Source of the DNA: Acanthopleura granulata | Lineage: Eukaryota; Mollusca; Polyplacophora; Chitonida; Chitonidae | Assembly: GCA_016165875.1 (NCBI GenBank) | Contig: JABBOT010000080.1 | Span: 43,931,772 to 43,995,771 of the forward strand | DNA: 64,000 nt | Reading direction: 5' to 3' | Shown here: positions 36,901 to 47,129 of the stretch, piece after piece | How the letters are laid out: every line of letters starts with the position of its first letter | How positions within the stretch are numbered: position 1 is the first letter of the stretch | Program-made: the position numbers and the translations under genes | The notes under the pieces: model-generated | Database searches by the model: none | What the model was told of the DNA's origin: nothing | Seen by the model: only the letters and a program-made list of their open reading frames with translations

Positions 36901-39900
36901 TACACATTAGGATACACAGTCATATTGGCTCATAGCACCTCATATATGTAGATCCGAAAGTGACGCCACCTAGGTCACGTCATATATCCCAAAAGTTTGG
37001 TGTCGAGGTAAAGCAAAGTTTCTTATAATATGCCAGTGAAATTGTGTTAGAGAGTTATGAATTTTCTTTACCCTTTTTCCCATGCTGCGCAAGCCTTACT
37101 TGTCTTCTGCTTTTAGGGTATCGTAAATGTCAAATGGGACAATATAAATGTACTTTTCCTTTGAGTTACAAATATTAATACATTGTTTCAATGTGATTTA
37201 CTTCCTGACAATGCATTTCATCATTGTATTTTCTAAGGTTATGAGAGAACATACTTTTGCTTGAGACATGTTGTCAGACCTGAAGAAATATCACTCTTAA
37301 TTCTGATTAGCTTCTGTAACACACATTAAAGTTCACACTGTATAGACTGTTGAACAGTTATGTCTTGAGCCATGCAGGAAATAGATGTATTTGTTTTTAT
37401 CAATGAAACAATTCTCAGTGTGGAGTTATTATTAATAAATTGAGAATCGACTGATGAGTGTTTAGGTCGTCCGAGACATTATTACGATGTCCTCCGGTTG
37501 GTTTGGCTGTGGCTTTAAGTCAGGAAGTTTTCGGTGAGTGGGGCGTTAAAGTTCGATCAGAAAAAAAGTATTATATAATCTTTTGCTTTTGCAGTATTTA
37601 AGTCTTAGCATGTATATGTTGATTTTGTATATGAGAAGACGAAGGATGGATTTACATTTCAAATTTCTGTATATATGTCTAGTATATATATATCGGGAAT
37701 CAATTAATTAAGCAATCAGCCAACGGATGGATCAATAAATCAGTCAATCCAGCTAACTAACTGTCCCATCTTTGTTGGTGCAGATGAAGTGGGTTGTGTG
37801 GACCCGGACGAGTGCTGGCGGTACTGTCAGAGCCGAGCCGGCTGTACGAACATCGCCTATCCAAAGCTGGTACTGGGCCTGATGCCTATTGGTGAGAGCT
37901 CTATCCGTACATTTAGTTTTACGTAAACGTCACCCTTAAACAACGTTCCGTAAGGTATGATGATTTCTCTTTTAATATCATCAGAATGAACATTTTAGAA
38001 CCCGATACTGCTCTGCACTTCGCAGTGTTACGTGTAAAGGGTAAATCACAGTGATACATTACAGTGCTACATCACTGTGCTATATCACCAGCGCACAGAA
38101 ACCTTGCTGTGAGCGTGGGTATCTATTACATTCTTTTGCTCATTATAAAAGTACGACAAATATGTGTTGGGGGATGGTATGTGTGGTCACTCACGGCTGC
38201 GTACGCTTCCATGTTAGACAAAGGTCGAGAAGTGAAAACTCGCCTTGAAGTACAAAATCAAAAAGTGGCCTGCGCGCCATTTATTTTCGTCGAGGTTGCT
38301 ACATGGAAGTACAATGCGGATGTCGTTCTGCCCACGGTCAGCAGATTGGACAGTTTTATCTCGTGACCAGCCTATCAAACATTGGATAAATGTCCTTCAA
38401 CTAAGTCATTACGATGTTTTCCAGGATGATCATCAACGGCGTCTCACGCATCATTCCTAAACTGTTGTACAATTACAATTGAAGAAAAACATTTGACATG
38501 TCTAACTATTTGCAAGAATACAATGACTGGTTGATGGTTGGTGCGTAAGGGTCAGCAGGGTTCAGCTGTGCATTGTGTAGTGAATAGCGTACTGTAAGCA
38601 GTTTATTTATCTGGCCATAAAAAATGTTCCGCTGATTTAAGAAGACTATCTAGGGAGATAAAGACCATTTTTACGCGTTTTAAGCCTCTCTGAAAGCTAT
38701 ACATATATCCGTATGTATTTAGAAAAAAAAAATGTAGCTCGGTTTTGCCAAATGGTTTAAAAATAGTCAATGAAATAATCATACTTTATGTCAATGTTGA
38801 AACCCAAATTACGTACACGACTGGGCACGTGATAACCTTGACACTGCTTTCAAAATTTAATTTGCGAGCATCACTGGCGTACTACAGTCGATTGGAGATG
38901 AAGTTATACTTAGTGTGAAGTACACACACACACTATATATATATATGCGGATATTACTATCGAGTCAGTAATAAGCTTTGCTACTACTCAGGGCTTACTT
39001 GTATTGTGATTCTCTATTTCTCCACTCCCCTCCCCCCCCATTGTCCAGAAGCGTTTGCAATATGACAGGTAAAGCCGAGGTAATCCCGTGCCCTGAGGGA
39101 TAAGCTAGTATAATAAGCCGGTGGGTTTTTATCTCTAAACCGGTTGTTTTTTTTAGCGTTTTTAGCCGTTGTCACATAGGGATTTTTTCACCTACAAAAG
39201 CACGATCCTCTTTTTTCATTAGACCATGTTTCCCCTTGTAATTGTGAAACGCCGAATTTGTAGGATTTGACAAATGGGAAGAAGAGAAACTCTTATTACC
39301 CGCTAGTAAGGTATTATGGAATAATCGATAGAATTGAAGGAAGGGTCCACCTGCATTTTGCGTTGGTACTAATCCAGAATAAGCATTCACAGCAACTGTG
39401 AATTGTTTATCTGACCTCTTTAGTTTGGTCCAAAGAAAGACCGATAATCCAGCTGATGTGATCATGTTTGTGGTCAGACCGTGAATCCTGGTTAATACAA
39501 CGTACATGCACTATCAGCGTTGGCTTTTCGCCTCACAGTTAACGTTAAAAAATTTGTAATAATTACCTTAACTTAAAACAACCTCGAATGTGGCAATTGT
39601 ATCCGAGATATTGCAGGACTGTCATGGCTACACTCTAAATTCTGATATTTAACTTATAACACTTTTATGTATCAGATAACGACGATATGCATGGTCATTT
39701 TTACATTCTTCTTTTCACTCGTCTTGAGCTTGTTGGCGAAAGCTATGTGGTTATGATGTGCATAATATCAGCAAAATTCAGATCATGCTCCATCATCCGC
39801 TGCTCTAGAGTTTTCTGCGTGTAATTACTGTGGTATTTGGCCTAGAATATGCAATGTTTGCGCACGCCAGGGAATGTTAGACATAACCTCGTTATACATG

Positions 39901-42900
39901 AAAATGAGTGACTTTATTCTAGGAATAATTCTTTCTCACGCTTATTACAAAAACAACGCCTTCAGACTTCACGTTTGTTGCTCTAGTAATTGGCTCGGTC
40001 GAGTCCACGTGTATTGTGTTAATATTATCATGCACGTGGAGAATAAAAGATGTGGTTCGTTATGATTGGAAACATACTTTACATATTGCAAGAGCTATCC
40101 CGACATCCTAATTCGTTTGGCGTTTCTCAAGAAAGTTCGAAAACCTTACACATTAATGTTCATCAGTATTTGACGTAACAAATGTACATCGTTTAATGCA
40201 TGTTGTCTAAAATCTTTTCAACTAAATTGTTGTGAATTATAAAAATGGTTCTTGATTCCAGGTTATCAACAGTGTAACTTATTGCTTGTCAAGTTTGGGG
40301 ATCGGAATATCTTGTAACCAAATGATGTAGCCAAATGTGCCATTGCACTCGTTGAAAGACGTACACTAGTTTGACGCTTTAACCAGATTTTGTATTTTCC
40401 ATATGTGGCGTTTCTTTTTTTATTCACCCCGATATATGGTGCCAGAATCGTTCAAATATTCATGATAGGTCAACGGCTTTTTTCCCACCAATGTCATCTG
40501 ATGTTGGCCATCATAAAGATTATAAAGATCGATGATATTTTTTCATTCTCGGGGCTGCGGGATTTGATACCGTTTGGCCACATTATGCCGTTCATTTTCA
40601 GGATTACGAGGCTTGATGATGGCGGTGATCATAGCGGCACTGATGAGTGATTTGGACTCCATCTTCAACAGCGCCAGTACCTTGTTCACCATTGACGTGT
40701 GGAAACGTGTGCGCAAGTACGCGTCTGTCCGCGAGCAGATGATCGTTGGCAGGTAAGACTGTCCCAGAACAGTTAGGGCTATTTATGAGTTTAGCAAAGT
40801 TCTCCTCGGATAAAGGTTTGAGTTGTAATGTCAAAACGGTAACAAAAAACATTATTTAATTCAACTGTAAATTATACTACACCGAGCTTGCTACTGCCCA
40901 TGTTCATGTCTACAATATCGACCATACCATAAACTGTACTTCAGTGGATTTATCTGCTACTTTCCCGGACCTGAAAGTCATGACCGATCGGCATCTGATC
41001 AATTTCATAGCATTGAAAACCTTTGTCTGTCTGCCTGTGTATTTCACAGTAAACAGCGTTTCATCTGGAGATATAATTTTACGCCTCGTGTCAAATCCGT
41101 AGGTTTTCATACCATTCACCTAGTCTTTTCATTCAAAATGGCGATTTATGCATGATATTAGATAAACATCCTGATTACAACATTTTTTCCTTGATTGCCC
41201 TTCTATCTCTCAGTCATGCCTACAGACACCACGATGTCGTCAGAAGCATTTTCAGTCTTGCTTTCCTTTCAGAATATTCATCGTCGTCATGACCGGGCTC
41301 GCCGTTGCCTGGGTACCTGTCGTCAAGGAAACACAAGGAGGACAACTGTTTATCTATATTCAGGAAATCACAAACTATTTGGCGCCCCCATTCGCAATGA
41401 TTTTCCTTTTGGCCGTCCTTGTACCGCGTATCAATGAAAAGGTAACAGGTGTTTGATTTCTGGTCAGATTCGCTGTTTACCACAGTAAATGCACGTTGTA
41501 GTAATGAGTAGGACTAAATGTTAATAGAAATAAACATTTCATAACAAATGAACTTTGGACCTGCACGTTTGCAATTTGGTGCAATATGATAACATTTGAC
41601 CACTCAGCGTGCAGCAGACACATCCTTTAAGTTTCCCCGAGGAACATTTCATTACAAGGAGAAATATCACTTCGATTTATTTCTATCACAGTTAATGAAC
41701 TCACTTAATTATATCAAGCATAATACTCACCCCTCAGACTAATCAGAGTTCATGGAACACGGAAATTACTCTTCTCACTTTTAAATCACGTGAGAAATGC
41801 CATGAAGTATTACTGTCAAACTTCAACAAGTCATATTCAGGCCATCTTTACAATCATACATTTCCTCAATTAAATCAAGATGTCTCAGTTCATACTTATG
41901 CTTATATTCAACCAGCAAATGACGTGTCAGATACATTGCGGTAACTGATAATGTACGTGTTTTTTGTGTTAAACATTTAGTCAAGAAATACACTTAATCT
42001 CAGAGTTAACCTTCTTCTTTCTGTTTACAATGGAACAATTTCTTCTGACAAGGGGTACATTATTCGTTCCAGTGTCTTCTATTATATATTATATTATATA
42101 TTGAGTGATTGTTATTACAGGGAGCGTTTTGGGGATTGATGATTGCCTTGATCACGGGAGTCACGAGATTAATCCTAATTTTCATTTACCCTGCGCCATC
42201 TGGATGTGGAACGGAGGACAATCGACCCGCCATATTGAAAGATTTCCACTACATGTATTTTGCAATGCTGCTATTTGGCATAACAGGAATATCTGCATTA
42301 TTAATAAGCTTAGCCACTGGCGAACCCGACGATAAGTTGGTATGTACAGCATATCATTGGGCAATGTTGAGTACAAAGGGGGCAAAAACCGCTTTTTCTA
42401 CTCGATGTAAATATATACTTTAAATTGTTGGATTTTAAAACCTCATTTTAAAGAAGAGTAAGTATTTATAACCAGAATTGTTGATAGCTTTTCATTAAAA
42501 CTTAACACATTTCAATCGGCTTTTTTAAATCGTTCTGAAGAAAAATCTACCAAGTTTTTCAATTACGGAATGTCGCATTCGTTATTTAATAAAAGACGTA
42601 CGTATACATTGTCAGCTCATACGTACTACGTACTGGAGTAGGTTCGACAAGCGAAACTTGGAAACGGTCGACACTCACGACCTGCAGTTTGACGACATAA
42701 CAATAGCAGAAGGCGTTGACAACCCCACACTTGACATTGATACTGTTGGGAAGAACGACATCGTGTCGAATGTGAAGGATGAGCATGGCAACGAGCTGAA
42801 GGTGTTCAAGGACCCCCAGATTTATCCTGCCAAGTCCCAAGATGTGCAACAACAGCAGCAGGAAGAAGGTGTGCACGTGAAGAAATTTGATTTGCTTTTA

Positions 42901-43852
42901 CTAGGTTTAAATTTTAAAACTTCAGAGTTCTCTCATCAGTGACAAATATCTGAAATTAACTAGACTTAAAATTAATATATTCAAACTTGAAGAGGCCACG
43001 GACTTGAGCCGTATCTCGTCCCACTGCACTCCAGGCTATAAGATCCTAGCTCCATTTTGCTACTTTAACTTCCTGCGTATTAACATCTATTAACATATCT
43101 AAATTTTCAAGGAATGTTTACAAGCTTAACTACTAAAGACCCTTATCGTGTACTTTATTGTCGTCAATAGTATTTCCCATGTGTTTTTTCTTTTGTGTTT
43201 CATGCATAATGTTTGTTTGGATATTTTTAGAGTATCTTACTTTTTACCTTAACCATTAACCATTTAATTTTAATGGGAGTATAAAGCTCTGGCATTATCT
43301 AGACTCGTTACTTGACTTCATGTGCAATTTTGTATTCAAGGATCTGAAAGATTTCCACCATTAATGTTTAGCATTCAAAATTATATGTGTGCACAGTGAT
43401 AAATCGAAGCAGTAAGCTAAACACTGCTTGGGAGATGAAGTTCTGTAATCCGTATCTCACGTAAGAACGGATAAATTTTCGTATAACCAAAGACTTTTAT
43501 AGACAAAATCCCTGTGTTCGAACCAAGCTGTTTACAATTTCTCTAAGACATGTATCGCAGTGAAGAAAACATACATATAACAACAAATGAAACGATGAAT
43601 GCCGGAGTGGTTTTTCTTTGCTTTTCAGCCAACGAAGATGATGTTTTATGCAGTCAGGTGTACGGCTTTCTGTGTGGGGTCAAGGAAGGGAAGGTAGACC
43701 CCGAGGCGGAACGCCAGATGCGGGAACACCTGAGACACGTGGCCGAACTGAAACAGGACCCCCGAGCCAAAATAGGCCTGAATGGAGGCTTAGTTTTCAT
43801 CATAGCCTTCGGAATCTCCATGTATATCTTTTGGTCTACGTGGAGATTCTAG
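21841..43852 (+). CDS. SLC5-family sodium/sugar or sodium/myo-inositol cotransporter (gene 2, complete, 15 exons)
   Basis: Exons: 21841-21942, 25138-25209, 25622-25726, 26254-26313, 27249-27353, 28346-28451, 28999-29079, 33188-33393, 34225-34360, 37784-37891, 40602-40752, 41273-41441, 42121-42339, 42616-42868, 43629-43852. Total 2097 bp, 698 residues, close to the usual 660-720. All introns are GT-AG with matching phases. Sugar-site residues known from human SGLT1 (N78, H83, E102, Y290, W291, K321, Q457) are present as N67, H72, E91, Y274, W275, K305, Q441. The loop sequon NTT and the cysteines of the [12 protein letters not shown] loop are kept. [13 protein letters not shown] recalls myo-inositol transporters of the SLC5A3 type, while the PAP-C-RP-LKDFHY motif recalls SGLT4. 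I therefore do not assign a substrate. ATG 21841 is the first in-frame start after a TAA at 21832. Confidence 0.95.
21943..22230 (+). repeat. Gene 2 intron 1 start with ~28-bp minisatellite (22140-22230)
   Basis: Intron 1 begins here. From about 22140, units such as GGGTATAATCAGTGTAAG repeat at roughly 27-30 bp. The same array resumes after the SINE, at 22590-22830, showing that the SINE landed inside it. Confidence 0.75.
22231..22585 (+). mobile_element. tRNA-derived SINE, nearly full length
   Basis: The head resembles a tRNA: A-box region GCCTGGTGGTTAGAGCATCC and B-box region GGGATCAATACCGGGTCG. A body follows, with CTTGTTGCTGCCTCTCTTGG, CGCTCAGCACTGAGAG and GCACGTCCTGCCACCAGAAG, then a 3' end GTGTTAAGTAAGACGTAAAA. 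It is flanked by TCAATGTAAGCA on both sides; because this is also the host repeat unit, a target-site duplication cannot be told from the array. The frame 22331-22546 lies inside it and is not a gene. Confidence 0.85.
22590..22830 (+). repeat. ~28-bp minisatellite, part after the SINE
   Basis: Continuation of the array at 22140-22230, with units like GGCATAATCAGTGTATACA. Copies decay towards 22830. Confidence 0.7.
23145..23480 (+). mobile_element. Partial copy of the MITE at 53176-53608
   Basis: Shares ACCATACTGATAATGTG, the TTTGGTGACGTCA segment, AAGGTATTTTAAGATACA and TGGTCTTTTCAC with the complete element, same orientation. The right terminal repeat is recognisable, the left one is not. 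Confidence 0.65.
23481..25137 (+). mobile_element. Rest of gene 2 intron 1, with a GGAGGAAACCGG element (24498-24678)
   Basis: 24498-24678 is a good copy of the dispersed element: TTTATTTATTTGATTG, GCCGTACTCAAGGATATTTC, GCCAGCATTATGGTGGGAGG, AAACCGGGCAGAGTCCGGGG, GGCCGGAGAGGAAGCC. The rest is AT-rich without recognised content. Confidence 0.75.
25138..25209 (+). CDS. Gene 2 exon 2
   Basis: 24 codons, phase 0 both sides: [20 protein letters not shown] then IWLP. This is the conserved NRGTV-GYFLAGR segment of SLC5 proteins between helices 1 and 2. Confidence 0.95.
25622..25726 (+). CDS. Gene 2 exon 3 (substrate-site helix)
   Basis: 35 codons: [20 protein letters not shown], then [15 protein letters not shown]. 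It contains N67, H72 and E91, equivalent to human SGLT1 N78, H83 and E102 with a constant offset of 11. Confidence 0.96.
25727..26253 (+). other. Gene 2 intron 3
   Basis: 527-bp GT-AG intron. The exon 3 frame continues open for about 50 codons into it but carries no motif. Intron 2 (25210-25621) likewise shows nothing. Confidence 0.8.
26254..26313 (+). CDS. Gene 2 exon 4
   Basis: 20 codons: [20 protein letters not shown], the helix leading to the MPEYL motif. Acceptor TTCATTTCAG, donor GTAGGT. Confidence 0.93.
26314..27248 (+). other. Gene 2 intron 4
   Basis: 935 bp, nothing recognised apart from a CAAGGGAGGCAACTCT word common in repeats of this type of genome. Confidence 0.7.
27249..27353 (+). 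CDS. Gene 2 exon 5
   Basis: 35 codons: [20 protein letters not shown], then [15 protein letters not shown]. The MPEYL--RFGG-R motif is typical of the family. Confidence 0.96.
27354..28345 (+). other. Gene 2 intron 5
   Basis: 992 bp, no feature recognised. Confidence 0.7.
28346..28451 (+). CDS. Gene 2 exon 6
   Basis: 106 bp ending in phase 1: [20 protein letters not shown], then [16 protein letters not shown]. The final glycine codon is split with exon 7. Confidence 0.95.
28452..28998 (+). mobile_element. Gene 2 intron 6 with reverse GGAGGAAACCGG element (28645-28860)
   Basis: Reverse copy: CTCCGGCCGTACGTGGGAAA, GGGCTCTGCCCGGTTTCCTC, CCACCATAATGCTGGCTGCC, CTTGAGTACGGCGTAAAACT. Its tail AAAACTCCAATCAAATAAAT is itself repeated three times (28777-28857). 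Confidence 0.85.
28999..29079 (+). CDS. Gene 2 exon 7
   Basis: 81 bp, phases 1 and 1: [20 protein letters not shown], then LILMGY. Contains the conserved YTDTLQ motif. Same size and phases as gene 1 exon a. Confidence 0.96.
29080..33187 (+). other. Gene 2 intron 7 (4.1 kb)
   Basis: Largest intron of the gene. 30990-31135 resembles a worn dispersed element (TACTTATAAGATGACGGTTT, CAACCTTAGACAGGTACCTG, GAAGGCCGCAGCC). The rest is AT-rich, and its open frames carry no motif. Confidence 0.65.
33188..33393 (+). CDS. Gene 2 exon 8 (extracellular loop, WYWCTDQ helix)
   Basis: 206 bp, phase 1 in and 0 out: [16 protein letters not shown], loop with sequon NTT followed by a cysteine, then [21 protein letters not shown]274 and W275 align with human SGLT1 Y290 and W291. 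The sequon lies where human SGLT1 is glycosylated. Confidence 0.96.
33394..34224 (+). other. Gene 2 intron 8
   Basis: 831 bp. A short G-rich run (GGGGTTGGGGGTTGGGGGTT) lies 45 bp after the donor. No array of donor copies as at the matching intron of gene 1. Confidence 0.7.
34225..34360 (+). CDS. Gene 2 exon 9
   Basis: 136 bp, phase 0 in and 1 out: [20 protein letters not shown], then [19 protein letters not shown]305 aligns with human SGLT1 K321. Confidence 0.96.
34361..37783 (+). other. Gene 2 intron 9 (3.4 kb)
   Basis: 34372-34455 holds a short ATCAATGAATTAATCAATCC repeat close to the donor. No gene-like segment seen in the rest. Confidence 0.65.
37784..37891 (+). CDS. Gene 2 exon 10 (cysteine loop)
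   Basis: 108 bp, phases 1 and 1: [20 protein letters not shown], then [16 protein letters not shown]. Four cysteines in the spacing of the extracellular disulfide loop of SLC5 sugar transporters; half of it is missing in gene 1. Confidence 0.96.
37892..40601 (+). other. Gene 2 intron 10 (2.7 kb)
   Basis: A mixed AC/AT microsatellite lies at 38921-38947. The short frames have no motif. Confidence 0.65.
40602..40752 (+). CDS. Gene 2 exon 11 (sodium-site helix)
   Basis: 151 bp: [20 protein letters not shown], then [14 protein letters not shown], ending MIVGR. With the constant offset of 16 to human SGLT1, sodium-site positions 389, 392 and 393 are A373, S376 and D377. Confidence 0.96.
40753..41272 (+). 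other. Gene 2 intron 11
   Basis: 520 bp, nothing recognised. Confidence 0.75.
41273..41441 (+). CDS. Gene 2 exon 12
   Basis: 169 bp: [20 protein letters not shown], then [21 protein letters not shown]441 aligns with human SGLT1 Q457. Ends INEK in phase 0. Confidence 0.96.
41442..42120 (+). other. Gene 2 intron 12
   Basis: 679 bp, nothing recognised; no tandem array at its donor, unlike the matching intron of gene 1. Confidence 0.75.
42121..42339 (+). CDS. Gene 2 exon 13 (helices 12-13)
   Basis: 73 codons, phase 0 both sides: [20 protein letters not shown], then [15 protein letters not shown]. The loop has one cysteine (SGCGTED). Confidence 0.96.
42616..42868 (+). CDS. Gene 2 exon 14 (cytoplasmic loop)
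   Basis: 253 bp, phase 0 in and 1 out: [20 protein letters not shown], then an acidic stretch and a QQQQQEE end before GTGTGC. This is the normal-size version of the loop that is repeat-expanded in gene 1. Intron 13 (42340-42615) shows nothing. Confidence 0.92.
42869..43628 (+). other. Gene 2 intron 14
   Basis: 760 bp, nothing recognised. Confidence 0.7.
43629..43852 (+). CDS. Gene 2 exon 15 (C-terminal helix, stop)
   Basis: Enters in phase 1 after [30 protein letters not shown], basic linker, helix [16 protein letters not shown], ends STWRF with TAG at 43850-43852. Confidence 0.95.
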
Positions 43853-43944
43853 CAATACCCAACCATCAAACATTAACGGCTTCAGACATTCCACATAGCG
43901 ACTATACCGTCTTACATTTATAGAGAACAGTGTTAATACCCATG

Positions 43945-44310
43945 GATTAGATCACACAAAACTGACTGGTTTTACTCATGAACTGTAGGCAGGATGTGAG
44001 CAGAAATGGATTGGTTTCACGCGTACACTGCCTCCAGGATTAGATTACAAATAGACTGGTTTCCCTCTTGAACTGGAGTTCAGGACTCTGTTCCACAAAA
44101 CAATCATAAGCTATAATGTCGACGACTGCTTTGTGAAGCACAGATGGGCTGGTTTCACTCAGGAGCTTTCTTCATGGTTAGAGCACAAATGGACTGTTTT
44201 TTTTTCTCGTGAACGCGAGTTCAGGGGCACAGGTGGACTGGTTTCACTCCTAAACTGGAGTTCCGGAGTGCAGACGGACTGTTTTGACTAGTGAACTGTC
44301 CTCCGAAGTC
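43945..44310 (+). repeat. Degenerate minisatellite in the gene 2 3' flank
   Basis: Six or so loose units around AAATGGACTGGTTTCACTC followed by GTGAACTGGAGTTCAGG. Units vary in length (about 55-70 bp). It begins some 90 bp after the stop codon, so it may be transcribed in the 3' UTR. Confidence 0.7.
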
Positions 44311-44565
44311 GTTACTTCAGTCATCATGACAAGGTCCTATATATTGCAGCTGATATACACAGGAACCTTAGCCACAGTTCCGTGGAGTCCGTGGTCGAAA
44401 GAGAGCGCCAGGGCAGTTGTAAACTAACGGAATATTCCATCATATGTATGGGTGAGAGTGATATACTAACACGGTGCCAACTTGAATATAGACAGAAACC
44501 TTCATCAAGATGTCTTTATGTATTTCCGGCGGATTTTGGAACCCAGACGTAAGACTTCTGGGAAG

Positions 44566-44571
44566 AATAAA
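44566..44571 (+). terminator. Candidate polyadenylation signal of gene 2
   Basis: AATAAA about 710 bp after the stop. An earlier non-canonical signal is possible. Confidence 0.3.
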
Positions 44572-46540
44572 TATCTTCAGTCTCAATAACATAGTTGCCA
44601 TAACCAGATACGGAGACGCACCTATTACACTGAAAGTGTCTCAGAATGACTTTGGTGTCGTACAGAATTGTTGTCTTGCAGGACGCGGCTTACAAAGTAG
44701 TTAACCTGATATAACGGCCATGGGAAAATGAAGCCAATGCATACGTCACTATGGTACATGTCCATTGTAACAGCGTTGTGAAATGGACACAAGCTTTCTG
44801 CCCCCAAAATCAAACATATGCAAAGATGATTGTCTAGATCAGTCAGTGTTATATGTCCTGGCTGGAAATCTTAATCATGGGTGAGTTGTTTTCTACACGC
44901 AGTTTACCACTGTATCTTAAAAACTGTGTGGTCATTTAGTCCAGTCATGTATAGAAGTGGAGAATGCGTGTCGAGAACCAGCAGTTGTGCTCTAGTGTAG
45001 ATGTTGTATAGGGCAATGGTGCGGTCTCAGTCGTAAATACTCACTTGTCTCTGACAACACCTGAAATATCTCTAATCTTGCTGCAGTCAGATCTGTTAGC
45101 TGTTCCCTTCATTGACTTGGCGCTAACTAGATATGGAGTATTATCCAGCACCAGACAAAACCCCCTTCTTTTGATTGGACAGCACTGGTCACGTGGTAGA
45201 CGTGTGTATCTCTATACTCTTCAGCAGATACTGTATGCGACTGACGACTCAACAGTAGGGAGAACGCTATGACGTAACTGTTACGTGAAGAAACGATGAC
45301 ATGAACGACTCAACGTCACAAAAGAATATTAACACAACATTCTCAATAAGGTCATGATGTCATAATTTCCAGATAACTGCTTCGTATTCAAACCTTCTCC
45401 ACTCGACAGGAAATTTCTGTTGAAGCTTGTTTTGTTTTTTAAGAAACAAATTTCAATGTATTTTTAAGAACCTTTCTCGAGGTAAATTCCTTACATGGTT
45501 ACTGAGTGACAGGATGCGAAACTTTTTTCTACACGCAGTAGATTATAGGCGACTCATTGGTTGAGAACAATCATGTGCAGTGGGGTGAAATGTTAACCGC
45601 ACACTACAACCGTGTGATCCCGCCAAACGGAGGTGTTGCAAATCAAAATAATTTTCACATCCGGAAGAAAATATGTGTCTGCAAGCTGTTAGTACCATCA
45701 ACCACGACGAAAACAAGAGAGTGTTTTCGGAAAATAACTGGGCTTTATAGACGGAAATGCGGTAGTTGTTTAAACCTACAGCTCATAATAGCCGTTTTGA
45801 AGATCTTTACCCGAACTGCAGATACCTCGATCAACCTCGACACAAATTACTCGTCTAGTTTTTGACCGTTTAGTAGCATCGATGACAAGGCTTACTTGTG
45901 TCGCCCTGAAAAAAAACCCAGACCAGTCTAGAAATCCGACAGAAAGTCTCCCTGACAACTTTAGATTTTAATCAGCAGAAATTCCGATTTACAACAACCC
46001 CTTACCCGGGATAAATTCACTTCAGCAAAGTGAACAAAACAACACTTTTTGTGACTTTCTTCCGCTTTCAAGCCCTCCACATCCTTTGCCTGTTTTCTTT
46101 GGATGTAACATTAGTAAGATGAACATCCGATACTATCCAAATTGCAGCTAAAGGCGAACATAATCGTGTAACATTTATAAATGTCAGAAACTGAACTTCA
46201 GAAACTGAAACAGACCCGGTTTCCTGCAGTCTATATGCCTACCAGTTTCTTCTTTCATTTTTATTTTTCAGAATCCACATAACGCGTACAGTTGCTTAAA
46301 GTAGATAAATTCTTTGGGCTATATACTACTGTAATAAACGTGTAAGTTAATCGTTTCAATTGCAGAAAATTTTAGGCATAATTCTATTTTACTTCAGTGC
46401 TTTTAAATGAAAGCAGTTTGCACTTCAACGTCCCAATGCCGTTGATACATCAAGTACGGCTTCATTTCACACTCATCGATTTGAACTGATCGCGTTCAGT
46501 CTAAATAGATTTCCCGCTGACGCACCGAAAAGCACTGGAT
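44572..46540. other. Intergenic, no gene recognised
   Basis: Several frames of 60-100 codons (for example 45557-45865) but no motif, splice context or repeat I recognise. Confidence 0.5.
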
Positions 46541-46559
46541 TTGGTTCTATGCTGTTCCG

Positions 46560-46900
46560 AAAGCACTGTTGGGCGGGATATGCCTCATAATTACGCCATA
46601 GTGCTTCACACTTCCGGTACATCTCTGGAACTCCCTTTCACTTGTTCTCAAAAACCATGGAGCAATGGTTTGGGGAATCCTACTAAACGCGAGCGCTGAC
46701 TGACCTCTGGGCCGATGAGACCATTCAGGCCCAACTTCGAATTCTTGGCTTCTTTGGATTCTGTTTCGCCGGTTCTCTTTCACACAACGCTCAAAAATAC
46801 CGTTGTCATTCCTGCCAGTACCGTTGTTTATGTCAGCCATTTTGTACATACTTACTTCCAGGAAGCTATATATCTTGCACGCATGCGCAGTCATAATCGA
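46560..46900. promoter_or_regulatory. Promoter-like motif cluster
   Basis: Contains a GC-box GGGCGGG (about 46571), an ETS/GABP-type ACTTCCGG (46610-46617) and an NRF1-type GCATGCGCAG (46881-46890), within a locally CpG-richer stretch. Between them, on the minus strand, lies ATG 46840-46838 in a good context (CAAAATGGCTG) opening MADINNGTGRNDNGIFERC. This could be the start of an unrecognised minus-strand gene. Motifs are short, so confidence is low. Confidence 0.3.
46700..46840 (-). CDS. Possible first coding exon of an unknown minus-strand gene
   Basis: Minus-strand frame from ATG at 46840: MADINNGTGRNDNGIFERC, then KENRRNRIQRSQEFEVGPEW, with a possible donor GAG|GTCAGT near 46700. It is hydrophilic and charged, and unlike the hydrophobic chance frames around it. 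I recognise no family and found no following exon. Confidence 0.22.
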
Positions 46901-47003
46901 ATTGAGTTTGGTGGAATCTAACCTTATTTCCGTTGACACACTGCACAAGCGAACCGAACAGAATGGACTCGAATGTCTGCACGTACGCATGTGGATTGAG
47001 ATC

Positions 47004-47023
47004 AATGCGCATCGATGCGCATT
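47004..47023. repeat. Perfect 20-bp palindrome
   Basis: AATGCGCATCGATGCGCATT equals its own reverse complement. A half-copy (AATGCGCATCGG) follows some 55 bp downstream. It lies about 110 bp from the NRF1-like site. Confidence 0.9.
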
Positions 47024-47129
47024 TGTAACCGAATTTGATACGTCTACAACAATGCGAATGAATGCGCATCGGTACGTATTCTGTCTTGATGTGTCAACGG
47101 TATGTCTCGAATATCGTTTTGCTTCATTA

